A DNA stretch of 64,000 bases, taken from contig NZ_CP031969.1 of NCBI RefSeq assembly GCF_003443735.1, positions 5,084,001 to 5,148,000 on the forward strand. The letters run 5' to 3'. Position 1 is the first letter of the stretch; every line of letters begins with the position of its first letter. Under the pieces are notes generated by a model. That model was not told where the DNA came from and did no database searches. It was given only the letters and a program-made list of their open reading frames with translations. A program made the position numbers and the translations under genes. Below are positions 34,120-42,656 of this stretch, one piece after another. The DNA is from Streptomyces sp. CC0208 (lineage in GTDB: Bacteria > Actinomycetota > Actinomycetes > Streptomycetales > Streptomycetaceae).

Positions 34120-35397
34120 CTATCCCCGCGTCACCGCCACCCGGTAGTCGCCGTCCCCGTCCGCCCCCAGCACCCGCACCCGGATGCCCCTGGCCGGGTC
34201 ACGGAACTCCTCGCCGGCCGCGAACGGGGCGTCGGAGAGTTCCGCGTGGACGTTGGGGCTGCGCGTGCAGCCCCCGCTGTCGCGCCGGGCGTCGTACACG
34301 CGCACCGGGCCCCGGCCGGTGTCCACGTCCGCGTCGACCTTGTAGACGAGGACGCCTGGCCGGCACACCGTCTCGTCGTTGCCCTCGCGGGTGCGCAGCT
34401 CGACCGCGTAACCGGTGCGGCGGCCCAGGGGGACGAAGAGGAGCTTGGTGCCGAGGCCGGAGCGGGCCAGGGGGGTCAGCGTGTACTCCGAAGTCCCGGG
34501 CGCGGTCACGCAGTTGACCTGTGTCGCGTCCAGCCAGCCGAGCTTCCACTTGTGCCAGCCGAGCAGGTCGTTGTTGGCGCCCCAGTCCTCGCTCATGATG
34601 TCCCAGTGGCCGACCGAGCCCCCGCCGTTCTGGGTGTAGAGGTCGGGCAGGCCGAAGACATGGCCGTTCTCGTGGGGCAGGACCCGGTAGCCGGTCTGCG
34701 GGTAGGAACCCGAGCCGTCGTCCTGGCGGGAGTACACGAAGGAGGCGTTGGCGACGGGGACGCCGTCGGCGACCGGGGCGTCGGGGTTGCCGGCGAAGGT
34801 CACCGACAGGACCGTGTCGAGGGCGGAGGGGCCGGCGTTCGGGGTCACCAGGACGTTCAGGAAGTCGTACGCCCGGAAGTCCACCTTGGGATCGGCGGCG
34901 GCCACGATGTCCTGGACGAGTCGGCGGTAGCCGGGGTCGAAGGGGGCGCCGCGCTCTATGCCGTAGGCCCGGAACGACCTCGGCATGCGCAGCCAGTCGG
35001 TGATCGGGGCCTCGGGGCGGTAGTCGAGGCGGCCGTAGGAACTGGTGCGGAACCAGTTCTGGGTTTGCGGGAAGAACTCGTCGAAGCGGCTCTTGGCGGT
35101 GCCGGAGCCGGGGGCGTCGGAGAAGTCGATCATCAGGGTGAGGGCGTGGACGGTGCCGGTGGAGCGGGAGTAGCCGCTGGGCGTGGGCAGGCCCTCTGAC
35201 ATCTGGACCGCCGGGCCGCCGCTGATCTGACAGGCGCCGTGGGTGTCGGAGCGGGCCAGGGCGGTCGGGCCGGCGGTCGTGGTCCCGGGGACGAGGCGCT
35301 CGGTCCCGGCCGAGGTGCTGACCGCGAGGGTCAGCGCGGTCACGGACGCGAGGGCGGCGGCGCGGCGCGGGCGTATACGACGTCTGGTCCACGGCAT
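34120..35397 (-). CDS. Secreted M6-family metalloprotease
   Basis: 425 aa. N-terminal Arg-rich signal peptide (MPWTRRRIRPRRAAALASVT) with cleavage expected within the first 35 residues. The zinc site is VLPHENGHVFGLPDLYTQNG, the HExxHxxGxxD form of M6 immune-inhibitor-A-like peptidases, followed by the Met-turn region GHWDIMSEDWGANND. Extracellular protein degradation is likely. ATG at 35397. It is divergent from the TetR gene. Confidence 0.9.
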   Translation of the reverse strand: MPWTRRRIRPRRAAALASVTALTLAVSTSAGTERLVPGTTTAGPTALARSDTHGACQISGGPAVQMSEGLPTPSGYSRSTGTVHALTLMIDFSDAPGSGTAKSRFDEFFPQTQNWFRTSSYGRLDYRPEAPITDWLRMPRSFRAYGIERGAPFDPGYRRLVQDIVAAADPKVDFRAYDFLNVLVTPNAGPSALDTVLSVTFAGNPDAPVADGVPVANASFVYSRQDDGSGSYPQTGYRVLPHENGHVFGLPDLYTQNGGGSVGHWDIMSEDWGANNDLLGWHKWKLGWLDATQVNCVTAPGTSEYTLTPLARSGLGTKLLFVPLGRRTGYAVELRTREGNDETVCRPGVLVYKVDADVDTGRGPVRVYDARRDSGGCTRSPNVHAELSDAPFAAGEEFRDPARGIRVRVLGADGDGDYRVAVTRG

Positions 35398-35559
35398 GCG
35401 AGCACCCTTCGGAGCGCGGCAGCCGCTGGTCAGAAGGCTGCTCCTCTTCGATCACCCTGTGCCGGGGCAGGGGCGCACGCGCGCTGGAGGAGACCGAACG
35501 TGGGTATCGCCGATCTGTGACTCAGGTCACAACATAATTTCCCCTCAACCCGAAATAAC

Positions 35560-35616
35560 CGGGGAGCGTCTCCCCGTTTAGACCAGTGTCCGAGCGAAAC
35601 GGGGAACGAATCCCCG
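35560..35616. promoter_or_regulatory. Twin operator candidates for the TetR regulator
   Basis: Two inverted repeats with identical arms CGGGGA-N5-TCCCCG lie at 35560-35576 and 35600-35616, exactly 40 bp apart and just upstream of the TetR start at 35646. Spacing by about four helical turns suggests cooperative binding and autoregulation. Confidence 0.65.
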
Positions 35617-35645
35617 GATCGCCCCGCCCAACCGAGGAGTCCACC

Positions 35646-36284
35646 GTGCAGACCGCTCTCTCCGCGCAGCGCAAGGCGCCCCGCGCCGACGCCCTGCGCA
35701 ACCGCGAGCGGATCGTCACCGCCGCCAGCGAGATGTTCACCGAGTTCGGCCCCGACGTGCCGCTCGACGAGATCGCCCGCCGGGCCGGCGTCGGCAACGC
35801 CACGGTGTACCGCAACTTCCCCGACCGCGACGCGCTCGTCCGTGAGGTCGTCTGCTCCGTCATGGACCGGACGTCCGAGGCGGCCGAGCTCGCGCTCGCG
35901 CAGACCGGGGATGCCTTCGGCGCCCTGGAGCGCTTCGTGCACGCCGCCGCCGACGAGCGGATCACGGCACTGTGCCCGATGATCCAGGGCTCCTTCGACC
36001 AGTACCACCCCGACCTGGTGGCCGCACGCGAACGCATCGTGCAGCTCGTCGAGCAGCTCATGGACCGGGCCAGGTCGGCCGGTCAGCTCCGCGGGGACGT
36101 GAGCGTCGGTGACCTGATGGTCGCCGTGGCCCAGTTGTCCCGGCCCCCGGCCGGCACCGCCTGCCTCACCCTCGACGGGTTCGTGCACCGCACCCTTCAG
36201 CTGTTCCTGGACGGACTGCGGGCCCCGGCCCGCTCCGTACTGCCGGGTGTGGCCCTGACCACGGAGGACCTCCGCCAGACCTGA
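35646..36284 (+). CDS. TetR-family transcriptional regulator
   Basis: 212 aa. The N-terminal helix-turn-helix covers about residues 18-65 (NRERIVTAASEMFTEFGPDV; LDEIARRAGVGNATVYRNFP). The ligand-binding C-terminus is divergent. GTG at 35646 is chosen because GAGGAG lies 7 nt upstream; GTG at 35586 would place a probable operator inside the gene. The DHA2 exporter 134 bp downstream is the likely target. Confidence 0.9.
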   Translation: MQTALSAQRKAPRADALRNRERIVTAASEMFTEFGPDVPLDEIARRAGVGNATVYRNFPDRDALVREVVCSVMDRTSEAAELALAQTGDAFGALERFVHAAADERITALCPMIQGSFDQYHPDLVAARERIVQLVEQLMDRARSAGQLRGDVSVGDLMVAVAQLSRPPAGTACLTLDGFVHRTLQLFLDGLRAPARSVLPGVALTTEDLRQT

Positions 36285-36295
36285 TCCGACCGACG

Positions 36296-36311
36296 CGAAC
36301 CGATTAGTTCG
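36296..36311. promoter_or_regulatory. Palindrome before the DHA2 exporter
   Basis: CGAAC-N6-GTTCG at 36296-36311 sits between the TetR stop and the exporter start. It differs from the twin palindromes upstream of tetR, so if it is an operator it may serve another protein. Confidence 0.4.
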
Positions 36312-36418
36312 GCGCGCGAGCACAGTCTCTACAACGACTTTCGACCGGCCGTCGCTGATGACGGACCGTCCCCTTTCACATTCTTTTTCCGTTCCGAAGT
36401 CCCGAAGTGGGTACCCCC

Positions 36419-37960
36419 ATGTCTGCAACAGCCGTAAAGGCCTCTGGTGCACCAGCCGTGTCCGGTGACGCCAACCGCTGGAAAGCGCTCGTCTTCATCG
36501 CGCTCGCTCAGCTGATGGTCGTGCTGGACGCGACCATCGTGAACATCGCCCTGCCCTCCGCCCAGGCCGACCTGGGCATAACCGACGGCAACCGCCAGTG
36601 GGTCGTCACGGCCTACGCCCTCGCCTTCGGTGGCCTCCTGCTCTTCGGCGGCCGGATCGCCGACCTGTGGGGCCGCAAGCGCGCCTTCGTCGTCGGCCTG
36701 ATCGGCTTCGCCGCGGCCTCCGCGCTGGGTGGCGCCGCCACCAGCGGCGGCATGATGTTCGGTGCCCGCGCCCTGCAGGGCGCCTTCGGCGCACTGCTCG
36801 CGCCCGCCGCGCTCTCCCTGCTCGCCGTGATGTTCACGGACGCCAAGGAGCGCGCCAAGGCCTTCGGCATCTACGGCGCGATCGCCGGTGGCGGCGGCGC
36901 CGTGGGCTTCATCCTCGGCGGTGTGCTGACCGAGTACATGGACTGGCGCTGGACCTTCTTCGTGAACATCCCGTTCGCGATCGTCGCCGCGCTCGGCGCG
37001 TACTTCGTCATCCGTGAGCCCGAGGGCGGCCGCAACCGCAACCCGCTCGACATCCCCGGCGTGCTGCTGTCCACCCTGGGCCTGGTCGCGCTGGTCTACG
37101 GCTTCACCCGCGCCGAGACCGACGGCTGGGGCGACTCCGTGACCGTCGGCATGTTCGTCGCGTCGGCCGTCCTGCTGATCGCCTTCGTCGTCACCGAGGC
37201 CAGGACCAAGGCCCCGCTGCTGCCGCTGCGCGTCATCACCGACCGCAACCGCGGCGGGATCTACCTCTCGCTCGGCATCGCGATCATCGCGATGTTCGGC
37301 ACCTTCCTGTTCCTGACCTACTACCTGCAGATCGTGAAGGGCTTCACGCCGATCAAGACCGGCTTCGCCTTCATGCCGATGATCGTCGGCATGATGGTCG
37401 GCTCGACCCAGATCGGCGCCCGCCTGATGACCCGCGTCCCGGCGCGGCTGCTGATGGGCCCCGGCTTCCTGGTCGCCGCGGTCGGCATGCTCCTCATGAC
37501 CCAGCTGGAGATCGGTTCGTCGTACGCCTCGACGATCCTGCCGGCCATGCTGCTGCTCGGCCTCGGCATGGGTACGGCGTTCATGCCGGCCATGTCCCTG
37601 GCCACCCTGGGCGTCGAGCCCCGGGACGCCGGTGTCGCCTCCGCGATGGTCAACACCTCGCAGCAGGTCGGCGGTGCGATCGGTACGGCCCTGCTGAACA
37701 CGATCGCCGCCTCGGCCACGACCTCCTACATCGCCGACCACATCGGCTCCGCGACCTCCAAGTCGCAGGCGCAGCTGGTGGCGCTGGAGGGCCAGGTGCA
37801 CGGCTACACCAACGCGATCTGGTTCGCCGTCGGCATGCTGGTGCTCGCCGCGGTCATCGTCGTGACCCTCGTCAACGCCGGCCGCACGGACGCCGCTGTG
37901 GTGGCCGGGTCCGGAGAGGGCGCCGAGGAGGAGCTGGCGGTGCCGGTCGTCGCCCACTGA
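36419..37960 (+). CDS. DHA2-type MFS multidrug exporter
   Basis: 513 aa, 14 predicted helices. Motif A-like GGRIADLWGRKRAFVVG, the drug-antiporter signature region QLMVVLDATIVNIALPSAQA, and GGAVGFILGGVLTEYMDWRW (motif C region). Proton-driven export of hydrophobic drugs across the cytoplasmic membrane, substrate unknown. ATG at 36419 is used; GTG at 36407 is possible. Likely controlled by the TetR gene upstream. Cytosolic tail is acidic (EGAEEELAVPVVAH). Confidence 0.93.
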   Translation: MSATAVKASGAPAVSGDANRWKALVFIALAQLMVVLDATIVNIALPSAQADLGITDGNRQWVVTAYALAFGGLLLFGGRIADLWGRKRAFVVGLIGFAAASALGGAATSGGMMFGARALQGAFGALLAPAALSLLAVMFTDAKERAKAFGIYGAIAGGGGAVGFILGGVLTEYMDWRWTFFVNIPFAIVAALGAYFVIREPEGGRNRNPLDIPGVLLSTLGLVALVYGFTRAETDGWGDSVTVGMFVASAVLLIAFVVTEARTKAPLLPLRVITDRNRGGIYLSLGIAIIAMFGTFLFLTYYLQIVKGFTPIKTGFAFMPMIVGMMVGSTQIGARLMTRVPARLLMGPGFLVAAVGMLLMTQLEIGSSYASTILPAMLLLGLGMGTAFMPAMSLATLGVEPRDAGVASAMVNTSQQVGGAIGTALLNTIAASATTSYIADHIGSATSKSQAQLVALEGQVHGYTNAIWFAVGMLVLAAVIVVTLVNAGRTDAAVVAGSGEGAEEELAVPVVAH

Positions 37961-38066
37961 CGGCGACCGCCCCGCGGTACCCCTTCGAAAACCTCGTACG
38001 TACGGGGATGGGGACGCTCCGTACGTACGACCCCAGGAACTGCCCTGGTCTCGCTGAGTGAGCGGC

Positions 38067-38576
38067 TCAGCGGAGCCAGGGCAGATCCGCGCCCGCCTCG
38101 TTCGGCTGGAGTCCCTCGGCGACGATCTGCATGATCTCGCCGAGGGACTTCTGCTGTTCCGGGGTGAGCCGGTCGAAGATGGCGTTGCGCACGGCCCGCA
38201 CATGGCCCGGCGCGGCGCCCCGCAGCATCTCCAGGCCCGGGTCCGTGAGCACCGCGAACTGGCCGCGCTTGTCGTCCGGGCAGTCCTCCCGGCGCACCCA
38301 GCCGTTGCGCTCCAGACGGGCGATCGCGTGCGAGAGCCGGGACCGGGTGATCTTCGCCTTCATGGCCAGCTCGGTCATCCGCAGCCGCCGGTGCGGCGCC
38401 TCGGCGAGGCCCACGAGCAGTCCGTAGTAGATGTGCGGCATGCCGGCGTCCCGCTGGAGCTGGCGGTCGAGGTGATCCTCGAGCAGGGTCGTGGCGTGCA
38501 CGTAAGAGCGCCAGATGCGCTGTTCTTCGTCGTCGAGCCACTGGGGCTCCTCGTCGGGGACGGATGCCGTGTTCAT
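38067..38576 (-). CDS. MarR-family transcriptional regulator
   Basis: 169 aa. Winged helix-turn-helix at about 50-125 (LRMTELAMKAKITRSRLSHA; RLERNGWVRREDCPDDKRGQ, with the DxR wing). The C-terminal helix ends NEAGADLPWLR. ATG at 38576. Divergent from the DODA-type dioxygenase at 38714 with two palindromes between them, which predicts that it represses both genes and responds to a phenolic ligand. Confidence 0.9.
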   Translation of the reverse strand: MNTASVPDEEPQWLDDEEQRIWRSYVHATTLLEDHLDRQLQRDAGMPHIYYGLLVGLAEAPHRRLRMTELAMKAKITRSRLSHAIARLERNGWVRREDCPDDKRGQFAVLTDPGLEMLRGAAPGHVRAVRNAIFDRLTPEQQKSLGEIMQIVAEGLQPNEAGADLPWLR

Positions 38577-38601
38577 GGATCCCACTCTACGAGCTCTCTC
38601 C

Positions 38602-38658
38602 TTGAAGCTTAAACAAATGAGGCGTACAGTCATGTCATAAGAAGCTTTAAATTTGAAG
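38602..38658. promoter_or_regulatory. Palindromes in the marR-dioxygenase gap
   Basis: TTGAAGCTTAA (38602-38612) and CTTTAAATTTGAAG (38645-38658) are AT-rich near-palindromes sharing the TTGAAGC element. They stand out in very GC-rich DNA and are placed to overlap both divergent promoters. Confidence 0.55.
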
Positions 38659-38713
38659 CACCCGAAGCAGCCTAAGCACCCGAAGCATCGGAAGTACCGG
38701 AGGAGTCCCCGCC

Positions 38714-39505
38714 ATGTCCGCCGACACGCTGGAGCGCATGCCCGCCCTCTATCTGAGTCACGGCGCGCCGCCGCTCGCCGACGACCCGATCTGGCCCGGT
38801 GAGCTCGCCGCCTGGTCCGCGGACCTGCCCCGCCCCAAGGCGATCCTCATGGTCTCCGCGCACTGGGAGGAGGCCCCCCTCGCCCTCGGCGCGGTGCGGC
38901 CCGTCCCGCTCGTCTACGACTTCTGGGGCTTCCCCGAGCACTACTACAAGGTGAGGTACGACGCCCCCGGCGCCCCCGAGCTCGCCGATTCCGTCCGCAA
39001 GCTGCTGCGCGCCCCCGGCGTCCCCGTGCAGGACGTCCCGGACCGCGGACTGGACCACGGCGCATACGTCCCCCTCGTCGAGATGTTCCCCGAGGCCGAC
39101 ATCCCCGTCCTCCAGGTCTCCATGCCGACCCTCGACCCGGTCAAGCTCATGGACATCGGCCGCAAGCTCGCCCCGCTGCGCGACGAGGGCGTCCTGATCG
39201 TCGGCTCCGGCTTCTTCACCCACAACCTCGCCGCCCTGCGCCACACCGGTCCCGGAGTGCCCACCTGGTCCTCGGAGTTCGACGACTGGGGCCGGCGGGC
39301 CCTTGAGGCACGGGACGTGGACTCCCTGCTGGACTTCCTCGACAAGGCCCCGGCCGGGCGCTACGCCCATCCGCGCACCGAGCACTTCGCGCCCCTCTTC
39401 GTCACCATGGGCGCGGCGGACGTGAGCGGCGAGCTGGACACGCAGAAGTCCGTGATCGACGGGTTCTGGATGGGGATGGCCAAGCGGTCGGTGCAGTTCG
39501 GCTGA
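38714..39505 (+). CDS. Class III extradiol dioxygenase, 4,5-DOPA dioxygenase family
   Basis: 263 aa. The metal-site motifs are intact: YLSHGAPPLADD, GLDHGAYVPLVEMFPEADIP and RTEHFAPLFVTMGAA, with VLIVGSGFFTHNLAAL between. The family cleaves catechol rings (DOPA in plants); bacterial members act on caffeate-like catechols. Cytosolic. ATG at 38714, preceded by GGAGGAG with 5-7 nt spacing. Regulated by the divergent MarR by context. Confidence 0.92.
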   Translation: MSADTLERMPALYLSHGAPPLADDPIWPGELAAWSADLPRPKAILMVSAHWEEAPLALGAVRPVPLVYDFWGFPEHYYKVRYDAPGAPELADSVRKLLRAPGVPVQDVPDRGLDHGAYVPLVEMFPEADIPVLQVSMPTLDPVKLMDIGRKLAPLRDEGVLIVGSGFFTHNLAALRHTGPGVPTWSSEFDDWGRRALEARDVDSLLDFLDKAPAGRYAHPRTEHFAPLFVTMGAADVSGELDTQKSVIDGFWMGMAKRSVQFG

Positions 39506-39521
39506 GACCCTCGCGCGGGGA

Positions 39522-40052
39522 CTAGAGGTCCTTCTCGTACCAGGCCACGTCCCAGTAGCGGCCGAACTTCCGGCCCACCTCCCGGTAGGTGCCGACGTAG
39601 CGGAACCCGAAGCGTTCATGCAGCCGCGTGGACGCTTCGTTGGGCTGGGTGATGCCCGCGTAGGCGCGGTGCACGTCCTCGCCCGCCAGGGCCTCGAAGA
39701 GGGCCTTGTAGAGGAGGGTGCCGACGCCCCGGCCACCCGCGTCCGGGGCGACGTAGACGGTGACCTCCACGGAGGTCGCGTACGCGGCCTTCGCGCGAAA
39801 GGGGCTGGAGGTGGCGTACCCGAGGATCCGCTGTGAGGTTCCTGTCGACTCCGTGTCGGTGGCAACCATCAGGCGGTACGGGCCGTCTTCAGGGTGGGAG
39901 AGCAGCCAGGGGCGGCGCTCTTCCGGGGTGAAGACAGCGGTGTCGAAGGTGATGGGTGTCTCACGGACATAGTGGTTGTAGAGGTCGGCGAGGGCCTTGA
40001 GGTCACCTTCGACTCCCGGCCTGACCTGCACCTCTGTACGTTCTGACGGCAT
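39522..40052 (-). CDS. GNAT N-acetyltransferase, phosphinothricin acetyltransferase-like
   Basis: 176 aa. GNAT fold with the acetyl-CoA loop in PDAGGRGVGTLLYKALFEAL, N-terminal DLYNHYVRETPITFDTAVFT and the C-terminal RLHERFGFRYVGTYREVGRK. The last two blocks are typical of the Pat/Bar and MnaT subgroup that acetylates phosphinothricin or methionine derivatives. ATG at 40052 with GGGGAGG 4 nt before. Converges with the dioxygenase gene (16 bp gap). Confidence 0.9.
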   Translation of the reverse strand: MPSERTEVQVRPGVEGDLKALADLYNHYVRETPITFDTAVFTPEERRPWLLSHPEDGPYRLMVATDTESTGTSQRILGYATSSPFRAKAAYATSVEVTVYVAPDAGGRGVGTLLYKALFEALAGEDVHRAYAGITQPNEASTRLHERFGFRYVGTYREVGRKFGRYWDVAWYEKDL

Positions 40053-40112
40053 CACGCCTCCCCATGTGGCCGGACAGGGTACTGCAAGATCAGAAAAATA
40101 GCGGCACCGCTT

Positions 40113-40139
40113 GGGAATTCTGTCCGGTTTCCAGTCGTT
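40113..40139 (+). promoter_or_regulatory. SigR-type promoter for hrdD
   Basis: GGGAAT (40113-40118), an 18-bp spacer and GTT (40137-40139) match the SigR (thiol-oxidative stress) consensus exactly. It lies about 105 bp before the hrdD start. A SigR-dependent hrdD promoter is known in S. coelicolor. Confidence 0.8.
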
Positions 40140-40244
40140 GTTTCCATCGGATGCAGGGCACCCGAGGAGAGTCCGGAAGCAACCGGAGCCGGGACCCAGC
40201 GTCCGAAGGACCACCCGCTGAGCCAACATCGCAAGGGAGCACGC

Positions 40245-41243
40245 ATGGCAACCCGTGCCGTCGCCCGTCGTAAGTCCGCCACCGGCGGGTCTACCGACGC
40301 GGCACGCAGTGTTCGCGTCCATGGCGGCGAGATAGCCGACCGCGACCTGGTCGGCATGTACCTCGACGAGATCGCGCGTACGCCGCTGCTCGACGCCGCC
40401 AAGGAAGTCGAGCTGTCCCAGATCATCGAGGCGGGTGTGTTCGCCCGACAGGTCCTCGACGGGTTCGAGGAGGCCAAGGCGGACGCCACCCGCGAGGAGC
40501 TGGAGGCGTTGGTGGAGGAGAGCGAGCGCGCCAAGGACGTGTTCATCCGCTCCAACCTGCGCCTGGTCGTCGCCGTGGCCCGCCGCTACCCCCGCAGCGG
40601 GCTGCCCCTGCTCGACCTGATCCAGGAGGGCAACGCCGGTCTGGTGCGCGCGGTCGAGAAGTTCGACTACCGCAAGGGCTTCAAGTTCTCGACGTACGCG
40701 ACCTGGTGGATCCGTCAGGCCATCACCCGTTCCATCGCCGACCAGTCCCGCACCATCCGGCTGCCCGTCCACCTGGTGGAGGAGCTGGGCCGCATCCGCC
40801 GTGTGCAGCGCGAGTTCAACCGCGAGCACGGCCGTGACCCGGAGCCCGCGGAAATCGCCGCCGAGCTCGGCTCCAACGCCGAGCGCGTGGTCGACGTCCT
40901 GGACTGGGCCCGTGACCCGGTCTCGCTGAACATGTCGGTGGACGACGACGGCGACACCCAGTTCGGCGACCTCCTGGAGGACACCTCCGCGGTCTCGCCG
41001 GAGCAGTCGGTGCTGACCCTGCTGCGCAGCGAGGAATTGGACGACCTCATCGGCCGCCTCGACCAGCGCACCGCGTCCATCATCAAGATGCGGTACGGCA
41101 TCGAGGACGGGCGCGAGCGCACGCTGACCGAGGTCGGCAAGGAGCACGGGCTGACCCGCGAGCGGATCCGGCAGATCGAGAAGCACGCCCTGCTGGAGCT
41201 GAAGAAGCTGGCGCGGTCCACCGGGTTCGACGCCGCGGCATAG
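40245..41243 (+). CDS. hrdD: Group 2 principal-like sigma factor HrdD
   Basis: 332 aa, the HrdD length. Region 1.2 (DRDLVGMYLDEIARTPLLDA), region 2 (YPRSGLPLLDLIQEGNAGLV; FKFSTYATWWIRQAITRSIA), region 3 (LPVHLVEELGRIRRVQREFN) and region 4 (LTEVGKEHGLTRERIRQIEK) are all complete. The N-terminus MATRAVARRKSATGGSTDAA matches HrdD rather than HrdA or HrdC. HrdD recognises promoters similar to those of the housekeeping sigma but is dispensable. SigR-type promoter upstream. Confidence 0.95.
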   Translation: MATRAVARRKSATGGSTDAARSVRVHGGEIADRDLVGMYLDEIARTPLLDAAKEVELSQIIEAGVFARQVLDGFEEAKADATREELEALVEESERAKDVFIRSNLRLVVAVARRYPRSGLPLLDLIQEGNAGLVRAVEKFDYRKGFKFSTYATWWIRQAITRSIADQSRTIRLPVHLVEELGRIRRVQREFNREHGRDPEPAEIAAELGSNAERVVDVLDWARDPVSLNMSVDDDGDTQFGDLLEDTSAVSPEQSVLTLLRSEELDDLIGRLDQRTASIIKMRYGIEDGRERTLTEVGKEHGLTRERIRQIEKHALLELKKLARSTGFDAAA

Positions 41244-41440
41244 CCGGGGTGTGCCCGCGTACGCCGGGTGGCGAAAGACCGCGCGAACAATGGCTGTACT
41301 AGGTCGCTTAACCTGCCGGACCCTGGGCACAAGACTTCAGGGTCCACATGTTCGAGTCCCGGAGGTCATGCTTTCGGACCCGCCGGACCCTCCTGAACCA
41401 AGTCCCGACGCAATCCCCCCCCGGCGCCGGGACTCTCCCC

Positions 41441-41490
41441 GAGCCGGACCTCGGCGCCCCTCCCCCCGGGCGCCGGGGTCCGGCTCTTTT
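41441..41490 (+). terminator. Rho-independent terminator of hrdD
   Basis: GAGCCGGACC (41441-41450) pairs with GGTCCGGCTC (41477-41486) and is followed by TTTT. Position is about 200 bp beyond the hrdD stop. Confidence 0.8.
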
Positions 41491-41514
41491 CGCGCCCAGG
41501 AAAAGCGGAACGGT

Positions 41515-41546
41515 GGGTCACCCCGTACCTGAACCACGGGGTGACC
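41515..41546. terminator. Second hairpin between hrdD and the WYL gene
   Basis: GGGTCACCCCGT and ACGGGGTGACCC form a perfect 12-bp stem with an 8-nt loop, suited to ending transcripts from either side. No T-tract follows. Confidence 0.6.
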
Positions 41547-41622
41547 CACCGAAGGGGAGATTCTGTCACATCGGGTGGCTTGCCGGGTTCGGCCCGGGCC
41601 CGGCGCCCGCTGCCCCACCACC

Positions 41623-42594
41623 TCAGGCGACTTCCCCCGACGCCCGGACCAGCCGGCCCCCCAACTCCCGCACCGCATCGACGAGTTCCGGCGGCTGCTC
41701 CACCCGGAACTCCACCCCGGTCATCGCCAGCCGCACCGCCATCCAGTCCACGGAATCGGCCACCGTCGACCGCAACCGGCACCGTCCCTCGCCCAGGGAC
41801 TCCGGTACCCCCATCCACGCCGGCACCCGGGCCCCCACCACCGACGCCTCGCCTTCGAACGTCACGACGAGTTCGTACGTCTCCTGGCGGCGGTACATCG
41901 ACTGCCGCAGGTACTCCGCCGCACTCCCCGTCGGCAACTCCCGCGGAGCGAACCGGGCCCCCGTGGCGAAGGGGGCGTTCACCCGGTCGACCCGGAAGGT
42001 CCGCCAGTCGCCCCGGTCGAGGTCGTAGGCGACGAGGTACCAGCGGCGCCCGGTGGAGACCAGCCGGTACGGCTCCACCACCCGGCGGGACTCGGCGCCG
42101 TCCTTGGCGCGGTAGCCGAAGCGGAGGCGTTCGTGTCCGGCCACCGTGGACGCCATCACCGTCAGGGTCTCGGTCGGGATGCTCGCCCCGTCCCCGCTGG
42201 TCAGCGGAGTCGTGGCGGCCTGGAGGGTGGACACCCGGTGCCGCAGCCGGGAGGGCAGGACCTGTTCCAGTTTCGCCAGCGCCCGTACGGACGCCTCGTC
42301 CACCCCCTCGAGCGCGTGCCCCGCCCCCGCCCGCAGCCCGACCGCGATGGCCACCGCCTCCTCGTCGTCGAGGACGAGCGGGGGCATGGCCTTGCCCGCG
42401 ACGAGCCGGTAGCCGCCGTCGGATCCCTTGGACGCCTCGACGGGATAGCCCAGTTCACGGAGGCGGTCGATGTCCCGCCGGACCGTGCGGCGGGAGACCT
42501 GGAGGCGGTCGGCGAGCTCTCCGCCGGGCCATTCGCGGGGCGTCTGGAGGAGGGAGAGGAGCGTCAGGAGCCGTGCCGGAGTGTCCGTCGTCAT
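41623..42594 (-). CDS. HTH/WYL-domain regulator (YafY-like)
   Basis: 323 aa. Winged helix-turn-helix at about 1-60 (LADRLQVSRRTVRRDIDRLR; GYPVEASKGSDGGYRL). WYL domain at about 140-220, with the hallmark GRRWYLVAYDLDRGDWRTFR and DRV. A WCX-like C-terminal domain follows. ATG at 42594. It is divergent from the DHA2 exporter at 42657, and the palindrome between them suggests direct control. Confidence 0.9.
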   Translation of the reverse strand: MTTDTPARLLTLLSLLQTPREWPGGELADRLQVSRRTVRRDIDRLRELGYPVEASKGSDGGYRLVAGKAMPPLVLDDEEAVAIAVGLRAGAGHALEGVDEASVRALAKLEQVLPSRLRHRVSTLQAATTPLTSGDGASIPTETLTVMASTVAGHERLRFGYRAKDGAESRRVVEPYRLVSTGRRWYLVAYDLDRGDWRTFRVDRVNAPFATGARFAPRELPTGSAAEYLRQSMYRRQETYELVVTFEGEASVVGARVPAWMGVPESLGEGRCRLRSTVADSVDWMAVRLAMTGVEFRVEQPPELVDAVRELGGRLVRASGEVA

Positions 42595-42614
42595 GAGTCC
42601 GAGAATGCCGTAGA

Positions 42615-42637
42615 ACTAGGACACGATCTGACCTAGT
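42615..42637. promoter_or_regulatory. Operator candidate between the WYL gene and DHA2 exporter
   Basis: ACTAGG and CCTAGT arms separated by 11 bp lie in the 62-bp divergent gap. The CTAG core is rare in this GC-rich DNA. Confidence 0.5.
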
Positions 42638-42656
42638 GGGATCATAGGTTCAGGAC

